Shown here: positions 43,183 to 51,097 of the stretch, in pieces
How the letters are laid out: every line of letters begins with the position of its first letter
Position numbering within the stretch: the stretch's first letter is position 1
Source: JACVRW01 sp963821275
GTDB lineage: Bacteria; Actinomycetota; Thermoleophilia; Solirubrobacterales; Thermoleophilaceae
Reading direction: 5' to 3'
Assembly (NCBI GenBank): GCA_963821275.1
Contig: CAWGDF010000008.1
Coordinates: 327,608-391,607, forward strand
Length of the DNA stretch: 64,000 nucleotides
Position numbers and translations under genes: made by a program
The notes under the pieces: generated by a model
Seen by the model: only the letters and a program-made list of their open reading frames with translations
The model's database searches: none
What the model was told of the DNA's origin: nothing

Positions 43183-44100
43183 CTAGCCTCCCGCGTCCGC
43201 GGCGAGGAAGGCCACGCGGTCGCCCGCGGCGAGCGGCAGCTCGGCGTCGCGGCTGATCTGGTCGCCGTTCAGGGCGGCGACCACATGGCGGTCGAGCGTC
43301 ACGCCCGCGGCCTGGGCCGCGGCGCCCAGGCTCGCTGCGCGAACCGACAACGGCCTCCGGTCACCGGGTGGCGCCAGGGTTCCGAAGCGCTGCACGGTCA
43401 CAGACGGGGCGGCCCGGCGGCGGGCCCGCTCGTACTCGTCCGGGTCGTTGACGTTGAGCAGGGAGAGCAGGTCCGGATCGGCCGCCGCGAGGCGGGAGTC
43501 GCCCAGCAGATGCTGCTCGTCGAGCTGATGCACGCGACAGCGCTCGAACAGGAATGCGGGGCGCATACGGTCCTGTTCGATCAGCCCCTCGACCGCAGGG
43601 AGCAGGGCCGTCCGGTATGCGGCGGCCAGGGGATGGCGAAAGCCGTGCGCGACAGGGAGCACCACGTCTACATCCTCCCGCTCCGCGGCCGCGAGCACCC
43701 GCGCGACGAAAGCCGGATGCAGAAGCGGAACGTCCGTGGAGGACACGTAGGCCCAGTCGGCCTCCGGCCCGGCCGCGGCGAGGCCTGCCGCGAGACCCTG
43801 CAGCGGCCCCTTCCCCTCGTGCGCATCCTCGGCGACCGTCGCGCCCGCTGGCAGCTCCGGCAGCTCCTGACCCGGCGCGCGGACCACGACCACCGGGCCG
43901 TCAACGGCCCGCCCGACGATCCCCGCCACCCGGTGAAGCAGCGTGGAGCCGTGCCATTCGAGGGCCGCCTTGGGCCGTCCCATCCGGGTCGAGCGGCCGC
44001 CGGCCAGGACGATGCCGGCCCTCCGCGGCCCCGGATCGTCCGCCCGCGCCGACTCGGCCCGCGAGCGGGCGGGAGCGCGAATGTCGTCCTCGGAGCGCAT
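43183..44100 (-). CDS. mobA: MobA-like nucleotidyltransferase fused to a MoaD/ThiS-type beta-grasp domain
   Basis: About 305 residues. The first 200 are MobA (AGIVLAGGRSTRMGRPKAAL, GKGPLQGLAAGLAAA, YVSSTDVPLLHP, HPLAAAYRT, LNVNDPDEYERA), which attaches GMP to the molybdenum cofactor. Residues about 233-305 resemble MoaD/ThiS (VTVQRFGTLA, VVAALNGDQISRDAELPLAAGDRVAFLAA) and end in GG, the tail that is activated as thiocarboxylate in molybdopterin synthase. The start at ATG 44100 is preferred; an in-frame ATG at 44142 and a TTG at 44160 are also possible. The stop is three bases from pabBC. Confidence 0.82.
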   Translation of the reverse strand: MRSEDDIRAPARSRAESARADDPGPRRAGIVLAGGRSTRMGRPKAALEWHGSTLLHRVAGIVGRAVDGPVVVVRAPGQELPELPAGATVAEDAHEGKGPLQGLAAGLAAAGPEADWAYVSSTDVPLLHPAFVARVLAAAEREDVDVVLPVAHGFRHPLAAAYRTALLPAVEGLIEQDRMRPAFLFERCRVHQLDEQHLLGDSRLAAADPDLLSLLNVNDPDEYERARRRAAPSVTVQRFGTLAPPGDRRPLSVRAASLGAAAQAAGVTLDRHVVAALNGDQISRDAELPLAAGDRVAFLAADAGG

Positions 44101-44149
44101 GCCTGCCGCAGGTGGGATTGTACGTATTTGTCCGTCCCCCATATCGTTC

Positions 44150-44452
44150 TCAGCGCGCAAGGCAGGTCACCGCCAGCCAACGTCCGGCCCGGTCCGTGCG
44201 CTGCAGCGGAAAAGCCAGCTCGCCGTTGACCGCCCACAGCTCGGTATGACGGTCGCTGACCGTCCACGCCGGCGGCCAGCGGCTCACGTCCGAATCCTCG
44301 AGCGTCGCGGCCAGCGCGTCGGCCACCACGGCTGCGCCGCGCTCGCTCACCGGCCGGCGCTGGCGGAAGCGGACCACGCAGTGATGGGAGGGGACGATCT
44401 CTTGCACCTCGGAATGATCGAGACGGGCGACGCGTTGCACCGGTGCCTGCAA
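44150..44452 (-). CDS. hypothetical protein
   Basis: A 100-residue frame starting at a TTG. It reads like a soluble protein (HHCVVRFRQRRPVSERGAAVVADAL, HTELWAVNGELAFPLQ, RWLAVTCLAR) and lies just upstream of the MobA-MoaD gene in the same direction. No family is recognised. The weak start and short length make it uncertain. Confidence 0.5.
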   Translation of the reverse strand: MQAPVQRVARLDHSEVQEIVPSHHCVVRFRQRRPVSERGAAVVADALAATLEDSDVSRWPPAWTVSDRHTELWAVNGELAFPLQRTDRAGRWLAVTCLAR

Positions 44453-44490
44453 CGCTACTCATGAGCGGAGTCCAGTTTTGGAGGAGCGCG

Positions 44491-44712
44491 ATGGAAGAGG
44501 TCGTCATCAGGGCCCGGGAGAACGGGCCGTACAAGGTCACCGGCCCGGTGAAGGTGGTCGACGCAGACGGCACGGAGTACGACCTGTCCACCAAGGGCAA
44601 GGCGATCGCCCTCTGCCGCTGCGGCGGGTCCACGACGAAGCCGTTCTGCGACGGAACGCATTCCCGCAAAGGCTTCGAGGCCGCCGAGCGGGCGGTCCGG
44701 GAATCGGGCTAG
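44491..44712 (+). CDS. CDGSH-type iron-sulfur protein
   Basis: A 73-residue protein with the CDGSH zinc-finger-like [2Fe-2S] motif CRCGGSTTKPFCDGTH (three Cys and one His). Such small proteins store or transfer clusters or electrons. ATG at 44491 follows a strong GGAGGAGCG ribosome site, so upstream in-frame codons are not used. It stands alone on the plus strand between minus-strand genes. Confidence 0.9.
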   Translation: MEEVVIRARENGPYKVTGPVKVVDADGTEYDLSTKGKAIALCRCGGSTTKPFCDGTHSRKGFEAAERAVRESG

Positions 44713-44895
44713 GCGGGCGTCCCCTCGAGGGAGCCGTCCGGCGCCGCAACCGTCCGGGCGAGGCTATGGCTGCGCCCGATTGTCGACTTCTGGCCTCCGA
44801 GGGGACACAAGGGCACATCGGCTGGCGCTCGCGCGTCAACTGTCGGGTTGCCGCGCCTGGATGACTAGCGGGCCCGAACCCCAACGCCCGGCGGT

Positions 44896-46596
44896 TCAGG
44901 CGAGCACGGCGATCTCCCCCTCCCTCGGTCCGCGCGCAGAAGAGGGTCCCTCGCCGGTTGCCTGAGCGGCAAAGCTCATCAGCGCGCGCACGCTCGGCCG
45001 GGGCTGGAGCGCCAGCGCAGGAGGCTCGTGCTCGGCGATCCAGCCGGCCACGATGCGCACCTCGTCCACCTCGCTGACGGGGACAACGGCGCGGCCCGGT
45101 GAGCGGGCCACGGCAGCCTCCGTGCGCTCGACGAGCTCGGAGTGCCCGGGCAGCGAGCCCCAGTCCACCAGGCGGCCCTGCACGATCCAGAAGGCATCGA
45201 GGCGCTCCTTCACGGGGTGCCGCGCGAGCACCAGCCGGGGAGCCGCGTGAGTGGCCCGAAGAACCCCCTCGAGCCGCTCCACGACCCAGGCGAGGCGGTC
45301 CCGGCGCCGGAGCAAGGCGGCCGCGCGCTCGTAGCGCGCGCCGGCGGCGGCCTCGCGCATCCGGCGGTCGATCTCGGCGACGAGTGCCTCGCCCGCGCCC
45401 GGCTCCTCGAAGTGCGCGAGCGCCGCGTCGATCTGGCGGCGGTAGGCGTTGGGATCGAGGTCGCCCAGGCAGGGGGAGACACAGCGGCCCATCTGGCCGT
45501 AGGCCGACGGGTGCTCACGCAGCTTGAGCTTGCGGCCGCAGTGGCGCAGGCGGTAGAGCGAGGTGAGCTGGTCGGCGAGCTCCCCCGCCAGCGCTCGGCT
45601 CCCCAGCGGCCCGACGTTCACCGCATGGCCGGGGGCGGGCTCGGCGGCCACCTCGAGCACGGGGTAGGCGATGTCGAGCCGGCAGCGCAGGTAGCAGTAG
45701 CGATCCGTGCGCTTCAGCTTCTTGTTCCCGGCCGGCTTCCACGACTTGATCAGCCGGTTCTCCAGCACCAGCGCCCCGAGCTCCGAGTTGGTCGGCCGGT
45801 AATCGACGATGGCCGCCCGCTCCGTCCACCCGGCCGGGGCGCAGAAGTGCGCCCGCGCCCTGCTGCGCAGCGACACGGACTTGCCCACATAGAGGGGCTT
45901 TCCCCGCTCGTCGCGGAACACGTACACGCCCGGGTCGTCCGGCAGCGTTGACAGGTCCGGCCGCTCTGACGGCGGGATCCGCTCGCCCGGCTCGGTCTTG
46001 CGAGCGCGACGGCGGGTGCGAAGCAGGTCGAGCGCCTCGCCGATCGTCACCGCGTTGGCGCACAGCTTCGGGAACAGCGCACAGAACACGCGCGCGCACG
46101 TGAGGGCATCGGGCAGCGCCCGGTGGACCTCGCGCACTTCGATGCCGAGGGCGTCGGCCAGCGAGGCGAGGCCCCGCCTGCTCACCAGCGGGGCGAAGCG
46201 ACGCGCGAGCTGCACCGTGCACAGGACCGGGGGCTGGGGCCAGCGCAGCTGGGCCCGCTCGAACGCGAGCCGCAGGACGCGCCGGTCGAAGCGGGCGTTG
46301 TGGGCGATCAGCACCCGGCCTTCGAGCAGGTCCGCCACCTCAGGCAGCACCTCCGCGGGGGGCGGCGCCCCGTCGACCATCCCCTGGGTGATCCCGGTGA
46401 AGCGCTGGATCCCCCGTGACAGCGGCCGCTCGACCTGCACCAGCGAGTCGAAGGTCTCGTGAAGCTCCCCGCCCCCGACGAGTACTGCTCCCACCTCGGT
46501 CAGCTCGCACAGATCGCCCCCGAGCCCGTTGGTCTCGGTGTCCAGGGCCACGAACTCGGCGGGGGCCAGCGGTTGGTCGAGCGGGTTCACGGGCAC
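44896..46596 (-). CDS. DEDDh exonuclease fused to UvrC/Cho-like GIY-YIG nuclease
   Basis: A 566-residue fusion. Residues about 14-180 are a DnaQ-like exonuclease: DTETNG at 19-24, HNARFD at 99-104 and HRALPDA at 158-164. Residues about 215-300 are a GIY-YIG domain (DPGVYVFRDERGKPLYVGKS). The rest resembles the UvrC middle region, and the UvrC RNase H-like domain is missing, as in the SOS-induced Cho nuclease. It probably acts in DNA repair. A LexA-type box lies about 50 bases upstream. Start GTG at 46596 (GTG 46590 also possible) puts the protein right before its exonuclease domain. Confidence 0.87.
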   Translation of the reverse strand: MPVNPLDQPLAPAEFVALDTETNGLGGDLCELTEVGAVLVGGGELHETFDSLVQVERPLSRGIQRFTGITQGMVDGAPPPAEVLPEVADLLEGRVLIAHNARFDRRVLRLAFERAQLRWPQPPVLCTVQLARRFAPLVSRRGLASLADALGIEVREVHRALPDALTCARVFCALFPKLCANAVTIGEALDLLRTRRRARKTEPGERIPPSERPDLSTLPDDPGVYVFRDERGKPLYVGKSVSLRSRARAHFCAPAGWTERAAIVDYRPTNSELGALVLENRLIKSWKPAGNKKLKRTDRYCYLRCRLDIAYPVLEVAAEPAPGHAVNVGPLGSRALAGELADQLTSLYRLRHCGRKLKLREHPSAYGQMGRCVSPCLGDLDPNAYRRQIDAALAHFEEPGAGEALVAEIDRRMREAAAGARYERAAALLRRRDRLAWVVERLEGVLRATHAAPRLVLARHPVKERLDAFWIVQGRLVDWGSLPGHSELVERTEAAVARSPGRAVVPVSEVDEVRIVAGWIAEHEPPALALQPRPSVRALMSFAAQATGEGPSSARGPREGEIAVLA

Positions 46597-46644
46597 GCGA
46601 TAGAAGCCCCCGGACCGGACGGACCGGGGGAGGGGTTGCACTAT

Positions 46645-46658
46645 CGAACTTACGTTCG
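46645..46658. promoter_or_regulatory. LexA/SOS box (CGAAC-N4-GTTCG)
   Basis: CGAACTTACGTTCG matches the Gram-positive/actinobacterial SOS box pattern CGAAC-N4-GTTCG with perfect arms. It lies between the divergent exonuclease-UvrC gene and radA (ATG 46728), both DNA-repair genes, so LexA could control either or both. Confidence 0.7.
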
Positions 46659-46727
46659 CATGCGAGTCGGACGGTCCCGGGTTGCCGCCGGGGCGAGTTC
46701 GTCCGCCCCGCGCCTTAGCTTCGGGAC

Positions 46728-48092
46728 ATGGCCGCTTCAGCCACCCTCTTCGCCTGCTCCGCGTGCGGACACGAGAGCCCGAAATGGCATGGGCGGTGCC
46801 CAGGTTGCGGCGAATGGAACACCCTCGTGGAGGAGACGCGCGCGCGAGCTGCGGCCGGCGGCGGCCGCGGCGGCCGGTCACGTAAGGGCCCGCGGCCGCT
46901 CGCGCCGGTCCCGCTCGGGCAGGTCGAGGCGCCACATGTCGAGCGGATGGGCACCGGCATCGGCGAGCTCGACCGGGTGCTCGGCGGCGGGCTCGTGCCC
47001 GGTTCGCTGGTCCTGATCGGGGGCTCCCCGGGTATCGGCAAGTCCACCCTGACCACTGGCGCGCTCGGCCACGTCGCCGCGGCCGGACGAGGCACGCTGT
47101 ACGTATCGGGGGAGGAGTCCGCGGCGCAGGTGAAGCTGCGCGCGGAGCGCCTCGGCGCAGCCGCGCTGAGCGTGCCGATCGTGGCCGAGACCGATCTCGA
47201 CACCGTCCTGGCCACCGTCGACTCGGAGCGGCCCGACGTATGCGTGGTCGACTCGGTCCAGGTGCTGCACGACCCCGCGCTGTCGGGAGGGCCGGGGTCG
47301 GTGGGGCAGGTGCGGGAGGTGGCCGGCCGGCTCATGCGGCTGGCCAAGGAGCGGCAGATCGCGGTCATCCTCGTCGGGCATGTGACCAAGGAGGGCGCCA
47401 TCGCGGGGCCGCGGGTCCTCGAGCACCTGGTCGACTGCGTGCTCAGCTTCGAGGGCGAGCGCGAACGCACGTACCGAACCCTGCGTGCGCTCAAGAACCG
47501 CTTCGGCTCCACCAACGAGGTGGGCGTCTTCGAGATGCGGGAGCAGGGCCTGATCGAGGTGGAGGACGCGAGCGCCCGCTTCGTCACCGAGGCCACCCGG
47601 GCGCCGGGCTCGGTGGTGCTGTGCGCCATGGAGGGCTCGCGCCCCCTGTTGGTGGAGGTCCAGGCGCTGGTGGCGCCCAGCGAGCTGCAGCCGCCGCGCC
47701 GGGTGGCCAACGGTGTGGACCGTAACCGGCTCGCCCTCATCCTCGCAGTGCTGACCCGCCATGCCGGGGTGAGCCTCGGAGGCAGCGATGTGTTCGTCTC
47801 GGTAGCGGGCGGAGTTCGCGTGGATGAGCCGGGGGCCGACCTGGCGATCGCCCTCGCGCTGGCCTCGGCGGCCCGGGGCATCGCCCTGGGCGGGCGCGCC
47901 CCGCTGGCCGCCTTCGGGGAGCTCGGGCTGACCGGCGAGCTGCGCCACGCCGCCCACCCGGAACGCCGGCTGGCGGAGGCGGCGAAGTTCGGCCTGACCG
48001 AGGTGGCCCGGCCCGGCGCGGGCGGGGCCCGGACCGTTCGTGAGGCCCTCAGGGGCGCGCTGGGCGGAGCGCGCGGAAGGGAGGCCGCCTGA
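46728..48092 (+). CDS. radA: DNA repair protein RadA
   Basis: A 454-residue RadA. The N-terminal zinc finger has Cys10, Cys13, Cys24 and Cys27. Walker A is GGSPGIGKST (98-107), the RadA-specific KNRFG motif is at 256-260 (LKNRFGSTNEVGVFEM), and the C-terminal Lon-like domain includes GVRVDEPGADLAIALALASA. It is a RecA-like helicase that processes recombination intermediates. disA follows about 220 bases downstream, a gene order also seen in Bacillus (radA-disA). Confidence 0.95.
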   Translation: MAASATLFACSACGHESPKWHGRCPGCGEWNTLVEETRARAAAGGGRGGRSRKGPRPLAPVPLGQVEAPHVERMGTGIGELDRVLGGGLVPGSLVLIGGSPGIGKSTLTTGALGHVAAAGRGTLYVSGEESAAQVKLRAERLGAAALSVPIVAETDLDTVLATVDSERPDVCVVDSVQVLHDPALSGGPGSVGQVREVAGRLMRLAKERQIAVILVGHVTKEGAIAGPRVLEHLVDCVLSFEGERERTYRTLRALKNRFGSTNEVGVFEMREQGLIEVEDASARFVTEATRAPGSVVLCAMEGSRPLLVEVQALVAPSELQPPRRVANGVDRNRLALILAVLTRHAGVSLGGSDVFVSVAGGVRVDEPGADLAIALALASAARGIALGGRAPLAAFGELGLTGELRHAAHPERRLAEAAKFGLTEVARPGAGGARTVREALRGALGGARGREAA

Positions 48093-48241
48093 CCACGCGC
48101 CGAACGTGACAGCGGCAGTCTCCGACGGGCCCCGCGGCCGGCTGACGGGCCGTGGGACACGGTCTCGCCTGCGCGCGTCGGCGGCCTCTGGTATGGCCCC
48201 TTTGCCCCGCCGGTACGCGCCTGACCGGGTCGTCAGTTCCC

Positions 48242-48257
48242 GAATCCGACCGGATTC
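48242..48257. promoter_or_regulatory. inverted repeat upstream of disA
   Basis: GAATCCG-AC-CGGATTC is a perfect 7-bp inverted repeat 58 bases before the disA ATG, within the 223-base space after radA. It could be an operator or a hairpin in the disA leader. No second copy was noticed. Confidence 0.3.
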
Positions 48258-48315
48258 CGCTGCACAAAGCCCAAAACGACGCAGCTTGCGGTGCTTTCAC
48301 GTATCATCGTTGGCC

Positions 48316-49425
48316 ATGCCGTACGCCGGGGACGACGTCGCAGAGCTCGAAGCCCGGCAGGAACCGAGGCTTGTTCGAGCTCTGGAGATGGTGGCCCCGG
48401 GCACGGCCGTGCGGGAGGGCCTCGACAACATCGTCCAGGGCGGAACCGGCGCCCTGATCTGCATCGGGGAGTCCGAGGAGCTGAGCTTCCTGCTATCGGG
48501 CGGCGTCAAGCTGGACGTGGATTACACGCCCGCGCTGCTCTACCAGCTGGCCAAGATGGACGGAGCGATCGTGCAGGCTTCGAACGGGACGAAGATCCTG
48601 TGGGCCAACGTGCAGCTGATGCCCGACCCCACTATCCTCTCGCTGGAGACGGGGACCCGCCACCGCACGGCCGAGCGGGTCTCCAAGCAGACCGACGCGC
48701 TGGTGATCGCCATCTCGGCCAGCCGTAGCGTGGTCTCGCTGTACCTCGATGGCGCCAAGTACCTCCTCGAGGACATCCCGGTGGTGCTGGCCAAGGCCAA
48801 CCAGGCGCTGGCCACGCTGGACAAGTACCGCAGTCGCCTGGACCAGGTGTCCACCCGGCTCACCGCCCTCGAGTTCGAGGGGGGCGTCACCCTGCACGAC
48901 GTGCTGACGGTGCTCCAGCGCGCCGAGCTGGTCACGCGCATGGCGGTCGAGATCGAGCGCTACATCGTCGAGCTCGGCGCCGAGGGAAGACTCATCGAGA
49001 TGCAGCTGGAGGAGACCATGGTCGGGGTGGCCGCGGACAAATCGGCCCTTGTCCGTGACTACATCGTCGAGCCCTCCGACGAAGGCTTCGCCATGGTCCT
49101 CGACTCGCTGGCCCGCCTGCCGCACCAGGACTTGCTCGACTTCGGCCGCCTGGCCGAGCTTCTCGGTCACGACCGGAAGCTAAACACCCTCGACCATCCC
49201 GCCTCGCCGCGCGGATACCGCATCCTGGGGCGCATCCCGCGCCTTCCCAAGATGGTGGTGCAAACCATTGTGGGCGAGTTCACCGGGCTGGACGAGATCC
49301 TTGCTGCGTCGGACCCGGAGCTCGAATCCGTGGAGGGCGTGGGCGACATGCGTGCGAAGGACATCCGCGAGGGTCTTCGCCGCCTACAGGAGATGAACCT
49401 CGTGGACCGCTATCTGCAAACGTGA
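48316..49425 (+). CDS. disA: DNA integrity scanning protein DisA (diadenylate cyclase)
   Basis: A 369-residue DisA. The DAC domain motifs are DGA (82-84) and TGTRHRT (112-118), which bind and cyclise ATP to c-di-AMP. A central helical linker and a C-terminal helix-hairpin-helix DNA-binding domain (LESVEGVGDMRAKDIREGL) follow. It links c-di-AMP production to DNA damage. ATG at 48316 gives the canonical length. carD follows within 53 bases. Confidence 0.96.
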   Translation: MPYAGDDVAELEARQEPRLVRALEMVAPGTAVREGLDNIVQGGTGALICIGESEELSFLLSGGVKLDVDYTPALLYQLAKMDGAIVQASNGTKILWANVQLMPDPTILSLETGTRHRTAERVSKQTDALVIAISASRSVVSLYLDGAKYLLEDIPVVLAKANQALATLDKYRSRLDQVSTRLTALEFEGGVTLHDVLTVLQRAELVTRMAVEIERYIVELGAEGRLIEMQLEETMVGVAADKSALVRDYIVEPSDEGFAMVLDSLARLPHQDLLDFGRLAELLGHDRKLNTLDHPASPRGYRILGRIPRLPKMVVQTIVGEFTGLDEILAASDPELESVEGVGDMRAKDIREGLRRLQEMNLVDRYLQT

Positions 49426-49477
49426 ACCGATTCGGCGCCATCGCGCCGATGCGACGTAGGAGGGAATCATTAGCGAC

Positions 49478-50044
49478 GTGGTGATTGAGCCGGATCTTGT
49501 AGAGATCGAGATCGACCGTGAGCCGACGCTCTACGAGGTCGGTGATCAGGTCGTCTACCCCCATCACGGTGCGGGCAAGGTCCTCAAGAAGGAGTTGAAG
49601 GAGGTTCTCGGCGAGAAGCGCGAGTACCTCACGATCAAGATCCTCCACAACGACATGACCGTCATGGTCCCGTGCTGCAACGCCGACAAGGCGGGACTCC
49701 GGCGCGTGATCGGGGAGGACGACGTCAAGAAGGTGCTGGCCGTCCTCCGCGACGACGTGAGCCAGATGCCGAAGAACTGGAACCGGCGCTTCAAGCACAA
49801 CCGCGAGAAGATCAAGACTGGCGACGTCTTCGAGCTCGCCGAGGTCGTCCGCAACCTGGCCATCCGGGAGAGCGAGAAGGGGCTGTCGACGGGTGAGAAG
49901 CAGATGTACACCCGGGCCAAGAAGATCCTCGCGTCCGAGCTGATGTATGCGCTCGTGATGGAGGAGGACGAGGCCGAGACTCACCTGGAGGAGCTGATAG
50001 CCGAGGCCCACGCGAGCCGCAACGGCGCGCCGGCCACGGCGTAG
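49478..50044 (+). CDS. carD: CarD-family transcriptional regulator
   Basis: A 188-residue CarD: N-terminal RNA polymerase-interacting domain (YEVGDQVVYPHHGAGKVLKKE, MTVMVPCCNADKAGLRRVI) and C-terminal helical domain (NWNRRFKHNREKIKTGDVFELAEVVRNLA, GLSTGEKQMYTRAKKIL). It stabilises open promoter complexes in actinobacteria. GTG at 49478 is taken as start, but AGGAGGG at 49458-49464 is better spaced for an in-frame ATT at 49469. Confidence 0.94.
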   Translation: MVIEPDLVEIEIDREPTLYEVGDQVVYPHHGAGKVLKKELKEVLGEKREYLTIKILHNDMTVMVPCCNADKAGLRRVIGEDDVKKVLAVLRDDVSQMPKNWNRRFKHNREKIKTGDVFELAEVVRNLAIRESEKGLSTGEKQMYTRAKKILASELMYALVMEEDEAETHLEELIAEAHASRNGAPATA

Positions 50045-50059
50045 GAGGAGCGGCGACCC

Positions 50060-50448
50060 GCCAGGTGGCACGGGGGGAGAGTCCTCCCCGCGCGGCCGGC
50101 CGGGCCGGCTGCTTGGGGCTGGGGGGCGAGAGCCCCCCGCTTCCGCCGGCTGCCGGCCGGGTGCCGGGGATGGAGAGCCCTCCCCGCGCAGGCGGCCGAG
50201 CCGCCTGCTTGGGGCTGGCGGGCGTGAGCCCCCGGTTGCCGTCGACCGGCCAGGTGCCACGGGGGTCCGGGGGCGTGAGCCCCCGGTTGCCGTCGACCGG
50301 CCAGGTGCCACGGGGGTCCGGGGGCGTGAGCCCCCGGTTGCCGTCGACCGGCCAGGTGCCACGGGGGTCCGGGGGCGTGAGCCCCCGGTTGCCGTCGACC
50401 GGCCAGGTGCCACGGGGGTCCGGGGGCGTGAGCCCCCGGTTGCCGTAG
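50060..50448. repeat. array of GC-rich hairpin repeats with 51-bp tandem units
   Basis: The space between carD and ispD is filled by repeats. Four full 51-bp units start at 50221, 50272, 50323 and 50374, with a partial fifth at 50425-50446. Each contains CCGGGGGC-GTGA-GCCCCCGG (8-bp stem, GNRA-type loop), the first copy imperfect. Upstream, three more diverged hairpins are present, including GGGGGC-GAGA-GCCCCC. A frame with 17-residue repeats is open because 51 is divisible by three, but it has no protein character. The last unit ends a few bases before the ispD start. Confidence 0.85.
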
Positions 50449-51081
50449 TTGTCCGTCGTCGGGATCGTTCCCGCCGGCGGCCACGGCGAGCGCCTTGGCG
50501 CCGATCGGCCCAAGGCGTTCGTCGTCTGCGCCGGCCGGCCCCTGCTCGAGTGGAGCCTCGAGGTGCTGGAGGAGATCTGCGACCGCGTCGTGGTGGCGCT
50601 GCCGGCGGGCCACGACAAAGGGCCGGACCGGGTGATGGGCGGGGAGTCGCGCTCCGCCTCGGTCCGAAACGCGCTCCAGGCGGCGCCGGAGGCGACTGTC
50701 GCGGTGGTCCACGACGCCGCCCGTCCGCTGCTCACTCGCGACCTGGTGGAGCGTTGTCTCGCGGCGCTCGAGCCCGGGGTGGACGCGGCGATCGCCGCGG
50801 CGCCGATGACCGACACGGTCAAGGAGGCGGCCTCTGATGGCCGCGTGCTGCGCACGCTCGATCGCTCCTCGCTGTGGGCGATCCAGACGCCGCAGGTCTT
50901 CCGGGCCGAGGTGCTACGGCGGGCGCTGGAACGCGATGAGCTGGCCCTCGCCACGGCCACCGACGACGCGTCGCTCGTCGAGGAGCTCGGCGGCACCGTG
51001 CGCGTGGTGGAGGCGCCGCCGGAGAACATCAAGGTCACGCGCGGGTCGGACCTCCGGATGGCCGAAGCGCTTCTACGCTGA
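50449..51081 (+). CDS. ispD: 2-C-methyl-D-erythritol 4-phosphate cytidylyltransferase
   Basis: A 210-residue IspD: nucleotide-binding VPAGGHGERLGADRPKAF at residues 7-24, VVHDAARPLLT, DTVKEA, LWAIQTPQVFRAEVL, ATDDASLVE and ENIKVTRGSDL. It makes CDP-methylerythritol in the MEP isoprenoid pathway. The TTG at 50449 is the only start that leaves the N-terminal strand complete. No clear ribosome site precedes it because the repeat array runs up to the start. Confidence 0.93.
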   Translation: MSVVGIVPAGGHGERLGADRPKAFVVCAGRPLLEWSLEVLEEICDRVVVALPAGHDKGPDRVMGGESRSASVRNALQAAPEATVAVVHDAARPLLTRDLVERCLAALEPGVDAAIAAAPMTDTVKEAASDGRVLRTLDRSSLWAIQTPQVFRAEVLRRALERDELALATATDDASLVEELGGTVRVVEAPPENIKVTRGSDLRMAEALLR

Positions 51082-51097
51082 TTCGCCGGTCGCCCGG

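Noticed and set aside
50221..50446. CRISPR array
   Set aside because: The 51-bp units are contiguous with no unique spacers, each holds a simple hairpin, and no cas gene is nearby.
50065..50448. Protein with 17-residue repeats
   Set aside because: The frame stays open only because the DNA repeat is 51 bp. Composition is Pro/Gly/Arg-rich, it is open in other frames and on the other strand too, and it has no ribosome site.
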